Below, in pieces: positions 1 to 5,481 of a DNA stretch of 7,715 bases. The position numbers and the translations under genes were made by a program. The DNA lies in assembly GCA_966250375.1 (NCBI GenBank), contig CBINHE010000151.1:1-7715 (forward strand), written 5' to 3'. The notes under the pieces were generated by a model. The model had not been told where the DNA came from. It saw only the letters and a program-made list of their open reading frames with translations, and ran no database searches. The stretch is from CAMLDH01 sp966250375 (GTDB taxonomy: Bacteria > Pseudomonadota > Gammaproteobacteria > Burkholderiales > Burkholderiaceae_D). Each line of letters opens with the position of its first letter. Position 1 is the first letter of the stretch.

Positions 1-52
1 AAAGTTTACAAGTCCCTTTTGTAAAATGTTTCTAAATTGTGTGTAACCCTAT
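1..52. other. Foreign sequence at the break in arsC (possible mobile-element end)
   Basis: ArsC similarity ends at about position 51-53, after the codons for Trp-Pro. From there to the window edge the DNA becomes AT-rich and no longer fits the expected ArsC sequence. This indicates an insertion or a deletion junction. The stretch TTACACACAATTT on the minus strand resembles some insertion-sequence termini, but too little is visible to name a family, and the other end lies outside the window. Confidence 0.45.
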
Positions 53-349
53 GGGCCAGAGCGGGCATACTTCGCCCGCCGCGTTATCGCAGACGGTGAT
101 GATCAAATTCATTTGTGGGGCGTCTGGCTTCGAGAATTCATCCCAAGTCTTGCTGCGTACGCCATCGGTTGCGACCCCTGAGGCTTTCAGCACCTCTAGC
201 GCGAACGGATTGACCCGACCGGTTGGGTGACTGCCTGCGCTATACGCGCGAAAGCGGCCCTGGCCCAGATGATTCAGCAGACATTCCGCCAATACGTTGC
301 GTGCGGAATTGCCGGTGCAAAGAAACAAGACGTTATAGGCCCGTGTCAT
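32..349 (-). CDS. arsC: Arsenate reductase ArsC, LMW-phosphatase type, C-terminally truncated
   Basis: Arsenate reductases of this family reduce As(V) to As(III) in the cytosol, for export by ArsB or Acr3. The 105-residue product opens with the phosphatase P-loop CTGNSAR (Cys11 nucleophile, Arg17). The ArsC-type block AYSAGSHPTGRVNPFA follows, and then VCDNAAGEVCPLWP with Cys87 and Cys95, the likely redox relay. The family is usually about 140-165 residues long. Here the match stops right after CPLWP, and five unrelated residues lead into a stop, so the C-terminal region with the general-acid Asp-Pro segment is missing. I start at ATG 349 because MTRAYNVLFLC matches the family start. A longer open frame to 511 only covers the arsI tail in another frame. 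The gene lies 56 bp after arsI on the same strand. The truncated enzyme is probably inactive. Family assignment is very secure. Confidence 0.9.
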   Translation of the reverse strand: MTRAYNVLFLCTGNSARNVLAECLLNHLGQGRFRAYSAGSHPTGRVNPFALEVLKASGVATDGVRSKTWDEFSKPDAPQMNLIITVCDNAAGEVCPLWPIGLHTI

Positions 350-405
350 GGTTTTTCTTTCTTGATCAAGGCGATTTTCAGAAAGGATAGGTGGTGTGCG
401 TGATG

Positions 406-906
406 TCAGCAGCATTTCGCGGCGTCGGATACCACTGCAATGCCGAGCGGTTTGCCGCGCGTTGTGGCGAGTGCTTGCACTGCGCTTGGCGTGCTTTGCG
501 GGGCGCAACACGCGCCAGCATCCATTTGAGCCGTGCCGGAGAAAGTCGGTATGTCGGACAAAGTATGAAACGCTTCCAATGCAATGCCTTGCGGGTCACT
601 TAACCAATGTTTGTTGGATTTCGCATAGCAACAGCCGGTATTGGTATCGATCGTAATGACAGCCATATCCGCTGCCTCATAGTGCGCTCTTAGCGCTGTC
701 AGTTCGACTTCGGAATCGAACTGAATGCCGACATGATCGACACCTGATGCGGCACCGCGCGATGAGATAGCGAAATTGATGCGCGGATCATCCAGCATCC
801 ATTTTGCATAGTCCGATTTGCGACTGTCGGCGGCTTGCCGAACAAGTGCAAAGAGAACCCGTGCCGTTAAATCAGCAACGGCGATATGAATATGGAAGCG
901 TCTCAT
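406..906 (-). CDS. arsI: ArsI/CadI family VOC metalloenzyme (C-As lyase-like), with an out-of-frame N-terminal segment
   Basis: The ArsI/CadI family contains single-domain glyoxalase/bleomycin-resistance (VOC) proteins found in ars and cad operons. ArsI proper is an Fe(II) dioxygenase that cleaves the C-As bond of trivalent organoarsenicals. The 166-residue product shows RRFHIHIAV at the start, DYAKWMLDDPRINFAIS (32-48), VDHVGIQ (56-62), CCYAKS (92-97) and DPQGIALEAFH (104-114). Candidate metal ligands are His5, His58 and Glu111; the Cys92-Cys93 pair matches the arsenic-binding pair of ArsI. The tail is Cys-rich (ACCAP, KCC), as in some homologues. Residues 16-30 do not match the family, but the neighbouring frame does (F-S-L-H-L-F-G-K-P-P-T-V). 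This points to two compensating indels near 858-860 and 817-819. The gene lies between the IS30 element and arsC. Homology is secure; activity on an organoarsenical, or at all, is uncertain. Confidence 0.85.
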   Translation of the reverse strand: MRRFHIHIAVADLTARVLFALVRQAADSRKSDYAKWMLDDPRINFAISSRGAASGVDHVGIQFDSEVELTALRAHYEAADMAVITIDTNTGCCYAKSNKHWLSDPQGIALEAFHTLSDIPTFSGTAQMDAGACCAPQSTPSAVQALATTRGKPLGIAVVSDAAKCC

Positions 907-927
907 GATGATATTCCCTTGGCGGTT

Positions 928-1515
928 TCAAGTTCCAAGTGCAACAGAGTTGAAATTGTTTTCCCAGTAAGTTTTAAAGTCAAAAGCGTCTTCAGGAAGG
1001 AAGAGTTCGGCAGGGCATTTCCAGTTTAGCGATTTTCTGGGGCGAGTGTTGAGTGTCCAGGCGATGTCGTCAAGCTCTTGTTGCGAGAAGACGCAGAGGT
1101 CCGAGCCTTTGGAAAGATACTGGCGCAGCAAGCCATTGGTGTTTTCGTTTTGTCCGCGCTCCCAGGGGCTGTGCGGATGGGCGAAGTAGACTTTGATGCC
1201 GGTGTCTTGCGTCAGTTGCGCATGTCGCGCCATTTCGCGCCCCTGGTCATAGGTGAGGGAGCGGCGCATATTGATGGATAAATCGCGCGCGCGCAACTGG
1301 GCGCGGCTGGAAGCGTAACCGCCTGCCATCGGCGGACGTCCAACCGGGCGAACGGCGCGCGGCGCTTTCCAGCCATTGCGGGCAAGTTCCCGGCAGATGC
1401 AGGAGCGCGGCCGGTCCAGACTGGCCGCTATCGCCGCAGGCTTGAATCCTTGCTGCAACTGCGTTTGAATCAACGTCCGTTCATCCCACGTGAGGTGATG
1501 GTATTTCTTTGTCAT
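928..1515 (-). CDS. IS30-family transposase with an in-frame internal deletion
   Basis: The N-terminal region (HHLTWDERTLIQ, then a helix-turn-helix around SLDRPRSCICRELARNG) is the DNA-binding part of IS30 transposases. The C-terminal region carries LTYDQGREMARH, HPHSPWERGQNENTNGLLRQ and LNTRPRKSLNW, the end of the DDE catalytic domain with its second Asp (Asp90) and Glu124. The middle, about 130-150 residues in relatives and including the first catalytic Asp, is absent. The join falls near residues 78-82, around 1270-1285, and keeps the reading frame. The product has 195 residues instead of roughly 320-350 and should be catalytically dead. I start at ATG 1515 (MTKKYHHLTWDER) because it fits the family; ATG 1530 would add five residues. 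The stop codon lies just beyond the terminal repeat, so the last residues are encoded by the repeat and the flanking DNA. Confidence 0.85.
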   Translation of the reverse strand: MTKKYHHLTWDERTLIQTQLQQGFKPAAIAASLDRPRSCICRELARNGWKAPRAVRPVGRPPMAGGYASSRAQLRARDLSINMRRSLTYDQGREMARHAQLTQDTGIKVYFAHPHSPWERGQNENTNGLLRQYLSKGSDLCVFSQQELDDIAWTLNTRPRKSLNWKCPAELFLPEDAFDFKTYWENNFNSVALGT

Positions 1516-1549
1516 GCAACATTCTTCCATGAAAAATGTTGCACTTGGA
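934..1549 (-). mobile_element. Internally deleted IS30-family insertion sequence
   Basis: Matching terminal inverted repeats bound the element. The 13 bp TCCAAGTGCAACA at 934-946 has its reverse complement at 1537-1549. Between them lies a shortened IS30-family transposase. IS30 elements are normally about 1-1.2 kb; this one spans 616 bp, consistent with loss of an internal segment. It sits between arsR and arsI. Without it those genes would be about 54 bp apart, so it interrupts what looks like one operon. I could not assign a target-site duplication confidently. With both ends present, a transposase supplied elsewhere might still move it (inference). Confidence 0.8.
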
Positions 1550-1575
1550 TTTCGAGCGCGCCCTTTCTAAAATAC

Positions 1576-1917
1576 TCAACATCCGCAATTACTGCCAGAG
1601 CTTTGGCAGCAGTTCTCGGTCAAATAAAGCAGCAATGCATTCATCTCTGCGTAGCAAGCGTTGTAAATAACGAACCGCCCATCTTGGTGCGCCTCGATCA
1701 AGCCAGCATGCGCCAGTTCCTTCAGATGGAAAGAGAGCGCCGACGGCGCGATATCCAATGTGCTGGCCAGCATTCCTGCTGGCAAACCGTCTTTGCCGGC
1801 TGTTACCAAAATGCGAAAAATTTTCAGGCGTGTCGCCTGGGCCAGCGCTGCCAATGCGCGCACGACACCAGCTTCTTCTAGAGTGACAGGCAGTTTTGAT
1901 GCATTGGATGGTTTCAT
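1576..1917 (-). CDS. arsR: ArsR-family arsenic-responsive transcriptional repressor
   Basis: This 113-residue winged-helix protein of the ArsR/SmtB family has the usual family length. Residues 17-40 (VVRALAALAQATRLKIFRIL) form the first helices. The recognition helix-turn-helix is around LDIAPSALSFHLKELAHAGLI (54-74), and the wing around HQDGRFVIYNA. It lacks the Cys-Val-Cys site in the DNA-binding helix seen in plasmid R773 ArsR. Instead it has Cys103-Cys104 with Cys111 and Cys113 at the C-terminus, like the Acidithiobacillus-type repressors that bind As(III) through C-terminal cysteines. It is the first gene of the minus-strand ars operon and should repress its own promoter until arsenite or antimonite binds. 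No ribosome-binding site is visible before ATG 1917. The gene appears intact, unlike the rest of the operon. Confidence 0.93.
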   Translation of the reverse strand: MKPSNASKLPVTLEEAGVVRALAALAQATRLKIFRILVTAGKDGLPAGMLASTLDIAPSALSFHLKELAHAGLIEAHQDGRFVIYNACYAEMNALLLYLTENCCQSSGSNCGC

Positions 1918-1951
1918 AATTCAATTATTCAATAATATTAAAATATTTCAA
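1917..1951 (-). promoter_or_regulatory. Predicted arsR promoter and operator; leaderless start likely
   Basis: On the minus strand, a -35-like TTGAAA (1946-1951) and a -10-like AATAAT (1924-1929) are separated by 16 bp, each one mismatch from consensus. The -10 ends 6 bp before ATG, so transcription would start at or next to the A of ATG, which fits the missing ribosome-binding site. The spacer holds two AATATT palindromes (1934-1939 and 1942-1947), placed where an autoregulating ArsR dimer could block polymerase. The whole region is strongly AT-rich, so chance matches are possible. Confidence 0.45.
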
Positions 1952-1996
1952 CGATTGCTAGAAAATTTAACCCCGGGGATGGGACAGAGGGGCAGT

Positions 1997-2024
1997 GGTT
2001 TCGAATGGCATATTATTCGAAACC
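1997..2024. repeat. Perfect inverted repeat in the arsR/pseudouridine synthase intergenic region
   Basis: Two 10-bp arms, GGTTTCGAAT (1997-2006) and ATTCGAAACC (2015-2024), flank an 8-bp spacer. Each arm contains the palindrome TTCGAA, with starts 16 bp apart. No T-tract follows on either strand, so it does not look like a standard intrinsic terminator. It lies 64-122 bp before the candidate starts of the downstream gene and could be a regulator-binding site or an RNA hairpin in its leader. Confidence 0.6.
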
Positions 2025-2118
2025 CCTATGCTAAAGTTACAGGACTCTCAATAGTCGGTCACGGCCAAAGCTGGATACATCAAATTTCATGAAAATTGCA
2101 GGTACAGGTAACGAACCC

Positions 2119-3015
2119 ATGTTGACGCCGCCGCTTCCGATACGCGAAGGGGTAAGCCCGAGTTATGTATGGTTGCCTGCCGGCCCTTGGGGCAATATGT
2201 TGACGTTTTTGGAAGAACGTTTTCCCGATGTTGACGTTGACACTTGGACCTCGCGCATGAGCAGGGGCGAAGTGGTCGATGCGAATGGGATTCGATTAAA
2301 CCCTAACAGCCTCTACCGCCGAGGCGCTTGTGTCTTTTACTACCGCGAGTTAGAGGGGGAATTCCCGATTCCTTTCGCGGAACACATTCTGTATCAGGAC
2401 AATCATATTCTGGTCGCGGATAAACCGCATTTTTTGCCGGTTATCCCCTCCGGGCGATTTCTTCATGAAACGCTTTTGGTTCGCCTGAAAAAAAGAACAG
2501 GGCTCGAACATCTGACACCCATTCATCGAATTGACAGGGAAACGGCAGGCATCGTCGTTTTTTCTCGCAATGCGAGCACTAGGGGGGCTTACCAGGTGCT
2601 GTTCCAGAAGCGCGAAGTGAGCAAAGTATATGAGGCGTTGGCGCCCACCCTTCCGGAGGGCAATTTCCCCTTCATATACCGCAGTTGTATGGCGGATGGA
2701 AAGCCATTTTTTCGAATGGAAGAAATTGCAGGAGCGCCAAATTCGGAAACGGCGATCGATGTGATCGAGAGCCGGGGCGATATAAGCCTGTATCAATTGC
2801 GTCCGCTTACTGGAAAAAAACATCAATTGCGGGTTCATCTTGCGGCCTTGGGTATCCCGATCATTAACGACGCGTTCTATCCGGTAGTACATCCTTGTAA
2901 GGCGAATGACGTTTCGCTTCCATTGCAGTTGTTAGCGAGATCAATCTCTTTTCGCGATCCTGTAACGGGTGCGAATCACTATTTCGAGAGTCAAAGGGAA
3001 CTTGCGAAGAATTAA
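2119..3015 (+). CDS. RluA-family pseudouridine synthase (RNA target unknown)
   Basis: RluA-family enzymes isomerise specific uridines in rRNA or tRNA to pseudouridine in the cytosol. Numbering is for the 298-residue form from ATG 2119. The N-terminal 90 residues (PIREGVSPSYVWLP, RMSRGEVVDANG) resemble a small RNA-binding module. Residues 92-111 (YQDNHILVADKPHFLPVIPS) match family motif I. HRIDRETAGIVVFS contains the catalytic Asp139 in the HRxDRxT/S-G motif. GKKHQLRVH (232-240) is the third motif, and LQLLARSISFRDPVTG is the usual C-terminal strand. I prefer ATG 2119 because AGGTAA lies 7 bp upstream and the family-like sequence starts there; ATG 2089 (ten more residues) has no ribosome-binding site. 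It stands alone, divergent from arsR and followed by tRNA-Pro. Family assignment is secure; it is not clearly RluA, RluC, RluD or TruC. Confidence 0.9.
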   Translation: MLTPPLPIREGVSPSYVWLPAGPWGNMLTFLEERFPDVDVDTWTSRMSRGEVVDANGIRLNPNSLYRRGACVFYYRELEGEFPIPFAEHILYQDNHILVADKPHFLPVIPSGRFLHETLLVRLKKRTGLEHLTPIHRIDRETAGIVVFSRNASTRGAYQVLFQKREVSKVYEALAPTLPEGNFPFIYRSCMADGKPFFRMEEIAGAPNSETAIDVIESRGDISLYQLRPLTGKKHQLRVHLAALGIPIINDAFYPVVHPCKANDVSLPLQLLARSISFRDPVTGANHYFESQRELAKN

Positions 3016-3085
3016 TCTTGACTATGCTCCTTTCAGCACCTAACTTTGTATTGTTCTATTTGGCAGATGAAATTGCAGCGGGGAA

Positions 3086-3114
3086 TTGACTAAAACGCGT
3101 TGGTTTGGTATGAT
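3086..3114 (+). promoter_or_regulatory. Sigma-70 promoter of tRNA-Pro
   Basis: A -35 box TTGACT (3086-3091) and a -10 box TATGAT (3109-3114) are separated by exactly 17 bp, each one mismatch from consensus. Transcription would start at about 3121, a few bases before the mature tRNA at 3125. Confidence 0.8.
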
Positions 3115-3124
3115 TATTTTTCTT

Positions 3125-3201
3125 CGGAGTGTGGCGCAGTCCGGTAGCGCACCTGGTTTGGGACCAGGGGGTCCAAGGTTCGAATCCTTGTACTCCGACC
3201 A
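3125..3201 (+). tRNA. tRNA-Pro (anticodon UGG)
   Basis: This 77-nt cloverleaf encodes its CCA end. Acceptor arm CGGAGTG pairs with TACTCCG (one G-T pair). The D stem is GCGC/GCGC. The anticodon stem CCTGG/CCAGG encloses loop TTTGGGA with anticodon TGG, which reads proline codons. The T arm is CAAGG-TTCGAAT-CCTTG. Discriminator A and CCA follow. It has its own promoter and terminator, so it appears to be a single-gene transcript. Confidence 0.97.
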
Positions 3202-3210
3202 TTGCTTTGA

Positions 3211-3242
3211 AAAGGTTAGCTTAATCGCTAACCTTTTTTTTT
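3211..3242 (+). terminator. Intrinsic terminator after tRNA-Pro
   Basis: The stem AAAGGTTAGC (3211-3220) pairs with GCTAACCTTT (3227-3236) around the 6-nt loop TTAATC. The T-run at 3234-3242 is nine bases long and starts within the stem. This is a standard rho-independent terminator ending the tRNA-Pro transcript. Confidence 0.9.
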
Positions 3243-3566
3243 GTGGCGCTCGAGATGTTCATTGAACAAAATTTCCTTCGTTCTGCGTATGTCAAGAGAA
3301 TGGCGCTGGTGTCACCCACTTGTTTTTTTCATCCTATCTGGTGCGTACGACAAAATCGTATCAAACGTTGATTCTTCCTTGGGGTGCAATCCGCGCAAAG
3401 CCGTATGGATGTTCAGTCATTGAAACCATGTGATATTAAGGGTAATATCCGACTACGTAATCCTATGCCATGCGAGTTACAGAAGTGTCAAGCGACTTCA
3501 GGCTAGTTGGCGGAACGCCTTGGTCATGTTGCATCGGAAAAATCCCTTCTTTCTCTTCTTCACAAT
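3243..3566. other. Intergenic region between the two tRNA genes, no gene seen
   Basis: No believable coding region is present. The longest open frame (60 codons) has no ribosome-binding site, protein-like composition or family match. The only structure I see is a small inverted repeat: GATATTA (3432-3438) and TAATATC (3443-3449) around AGGG. The tRNA-Arg promoter should lie in the last 60 bp, but I could not identify boxes confidently. Confidence 0.5.
3432..3449. repeat. Short perfect inverted repeat between tRNA genes
   Basis: Seven-base arms GATATTA and TAATATC flank the 4-bp spacer AGGG. It is AT-rich with no T-tract, so it is not a terminator. It may be a binding site or chance. Confidence 0.3.
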
Positions 3567-3643
<77 letters not shown>

Positions 3644-3695
3644 TCATTAAAATCGAAAATTTAGTGTTCGTAGATTCAGTTGCGCATGGGCGGTA

Positions 3696-3712
3696 GCACG
3701 GCTATGCCGTGC
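3696..3712. repeat. GC-rich hairpin downstream of tRNA-Arg
   Basis: Perfect 7-bp arms GCACGGC and GCCGTGC flank loop TAT. There is no T-run after it, so it is a poor intrinsic terminator. It could help define the tRNA-Arg transcript end or be a single copy of a palindromic repeat. Confidence 0.35.
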
Positions 3713-3856
3713 CAGAAAACCGACCTATTCCACCTCACAGACCTCTCTCCATTCTCCACTGTTATTTTTCGCAGCTACCCAAGCTCATCCTGTGGCGGTA
3801 CAGTGCGGCGCAACGTATTGCAAATTTAAAAAAACAATGGGGATTTAACAAAAGTT

Positions 3857-4057
3857 ATGTGTAATGATGTGATTCTTGTTCGGGATGGTGCGGGTTATCG
3901 CGTGGTATTCGGCCATCTCCGGCTGGCGGTGGAGTTGAGCGCGTCAAATGAGTTGCTCGTCAATGTGAAGGGTGATGGCACCGCGTTGATATGCAAGACG
4001 CGCGATGGCCTGCTAGTCAACAAGGACAACTATCAACTGCCGCTTCTAGCCAGTTGA
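3857..4057 (+). CDS. Small hypothetical protein, 66 residues
   Basis: I cannot assign a function. The sequence reads like a real small soluble protein: alternating hydrophobic strands (VILVRDGAGYRVVFGHLRL, ELLVNVKGDGTALICK), glycine turns, no signal peptide and no membrane segment. The end is KDNYQLPLLAS. It suggests a compact beta-rich fold. Two cysteines (2 and 46) do not form a known motif. A GGGGAT stretch lies about 13 bp before ATG 3857, too far to be an ideal ribosome-binding site. It stands alone, 213 bp after tRNA-Arg, on the plus strand. I have a vague impression of similar small proteins in Burkholderiales, which I cannot confirm here. Confidence 0.5.
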   Translation: MCNDVILVRDGAGYRVVFGHLRLAVELSASNELLVNVKGDGTALICKTRDGLLVNKDNYQLPLLAS

Positions 4058-4701
4058 AGTGTAGGGTTGTCCGTGTTTCAGAGTGCAGTTCTCAATGTAA
4101 ACAGTTCAGGAAACAGTCCGGCCCCAACTATGCAAGGCTGTTGCCAATATCTTGAACAAATTGATCGAGGTTGAGTCAGTCGCCACGACTTCATCGGCGT
4201 TGGGCCGATGATCGGTGCAAGTTTGTCACCTAATAACCGGGCAGGCAGATCGAACCAGGCACTCTTGTTCCAACTGTGGATGAGGCCGTTTCCCATTGTT
4301 GCGCAATAACCGCTTGCGCTGGTGCGGCGATGGAGTTATCGTCAAGGAAAATCCCATCGTCCGCAAATAGAATTGATCGCGTAAGCGGCGAGTGCATTGG
4401 CCGCATTCAGAGCCTGGCAATCATTGCGAGCGTTTATCGTAATGCCTTCGAGAGGAAGCGTAACGCCGCGCGGCCGATGCCGATAAAGCGCATGGCGGCC
4501 CAACAATTGATCGTGTTGGACGACACCGAACTAAAGGCATCGTCCCAGATGGTTTGCGGCATTACCGGTATACGTGCGAGCAGGACGCGGGCTGGCATTT
4601 CTGCCAGCGTCACCGCATCAATCGTGCACCTTCGAAATCGTCATGCCCACCGATGTGGACAGGGTGCATCAAAACGCCTGTGGAGTTGCTATCCTGAAGG
4701 G
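4058..4701. other. About 640 bp without a convincing gene; possible decayed sequence
   Basis: Open frames on both strands are short, overlap each other and lack family motifs. The longest plus-strand frame (from 4276) runs antisense into the better-supported minus-strand gene that ends at 4702. Minus-strand frames contain protein-like fragments (for example WDDAFSSV, FDLPARLLGDK) broken by stops and frame changes. This could mean a decayed gene, but I cannot name one. No repeats, tRNAs or terminators were seen. Confidence 0.4.
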
Positions 4702-5232
4702 TTAGCGAGTCGCTATCCGCTCTTCAAACCGCCAGTATTTTTCCAAAAATTCAGCAACATTGAAATCAGTGCCGGGTGTTGTATGGATCCATTGGCCGTC
4801 TGCCTTATCGAGCCGATTCAATTTCCTGCATTTGATATTTGCCGCTTGCACTGAAAGTCCGCGCGTGCGATAGGCGGCAAGTTCCGACGCGACATTGGGA
4901 TCGGTTTCGAAAAACAACCACTCTTGCACGAATATTGATTGAAGCCGCTCCAGTTCATGCGTGATTGCATCCGGAATAGGGCAACGGATGGCATTTTTTG
5001 TTGGTGGATAGTCGATAGTCCAAGGCTCATAGACATCGTCTTCGATGCTGCGGTAAAGAACAGGTGTGCGAGCCGCATAGAAATGCTCGACCATGAAAAA
5101 TGCGGTAGACAATCGCCGATCTCGCGCCATCATATACCAACCATACAAGTCGATATGTGCTTCCACATAAAACATGGCTATCACGGAGCTTGATGTCCCA
5201 TGCGAATACGATAAATAAACCTTGGGCTGCAT
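4702..5232 (-). CDS. Hypothetical protein, 176 residues
   Basis: I do not recognise a family. The product is rich in aromatic and acidic residues: YVEAHIDLYGWYMMARD, TAFFMVEHFYAARTP, DDVYEPWTIDYPP, then a mostly helical second half (DAITHELERLQSIFVQEWLFFE) ending in FLEKYWRFEERIATR. There is no signal peptide or clear membrane segment, so it is probably cytosolic. Codon use resembles the flanking genes, which supports real coding. The start is uncertain. ATG 5232 and ATG 5175 (MFYVEAHIDL) both lack a good ribosome-binding site. The frame stays open 15 more codons above 5232 to a TGA at 5278-5280, with no common start codon in between. It lies downstream of the histidine kinase on the same strand, about 250 bp away, and might be co-transcribed. 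It may also be the 3' part of a longer damaged gene. Confidence 0.6.
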   Translation of the reverse strand: MQPKVYLSYSHGTSSSVIAMFYVEAHIDLYGWYMMARDRRLSTAFFMVEHFYAARTPVLYRSIEDDVYEPWTIDYPPTKNAIRCPIPDAITHELERLQSIFVQEWLFFETDPNVASELAAYRTRGLSVQAANIKCRKLNRLDKADGQWIHTTPGTDFNVAEFLEKYWRFEERIATR

Positions 5233-5277
5233 TTGGCTGAGCAGGCGGACTAAAATAGTGACCTCACGTCTTCCAAT

Positions 5278-5481
5278 TCATGTCAAGCGCGTGACAGTCG
5301 AATCAAGGCGCAACCATGCAGGAAGATGCATGGAACTTGTTTCGAGACGTGATGCAGAAATGGAATTCCCGAATATAGACAGCATAAGTTTCATCTGGTT
5401 CGGAAATGTTTGCACACCCCCATGCCAGATGTTCAGATGTTCGATATAGACTGTTTTTTCCCTACCGAAGAGTAAATTCAT
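5278..5481 (-). other. 67-codon open frame between the kinase and the unknown protein, in the same frame as both
   Basis: The ATG at 5481 follows the kinase stop codon directly (TGA ATG, same frame). The frame runs to a TGA at 5278-5280, after which it stays open into the 176-residue protein. The predicted peptide has no recognisable motif and only moderately protein-like composition. It may be a small coupled gene, the 5' part of a broken longer gene, or chance. There is no separate ribosome-binding site; reinitiation after the kinase stop would be possible. Confidence 0.25.

Noticed and set aside
1450..1881. 143-codon plus-strand frame opposite arsR and the IS30 end
   Set aside because: It is antisense to two recognised genes and spans the IS boundary.
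2350..2892. 180-codon minus-strand frame inside the pseudouridine synthase
   Set aside because: It is a shadow of a gene with clear catalytic motifs on the plus strand.
3241..3423. 60-codon plus-strand frame after the tRNA-Pro terminator
   Set aside because: It starts next to the terminator T-run, has no ribosome-binding site and is not protein-like.
4370..4475. Mur-ligase-like words (LPLEG, NALAAYAI) on the minus strand
   Set aside because: The match is only a few residues, stops flank it, and no ATP-binding or other Mur motif is present; probably chance.
4276..4854. Long plus-strand open frame of 192 codons
   Set aside because: It overlaps the better-supported minus-strand gene by about 150 bp, has no ribosome-binding site or family motif, and its composition looks like an antisense reading.
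5316..5378. Twenty-codon plus-strand peptide frame starting at ATG 5316
   Set aside because: It reads like protein, but it is too short and has no context to support a gene.
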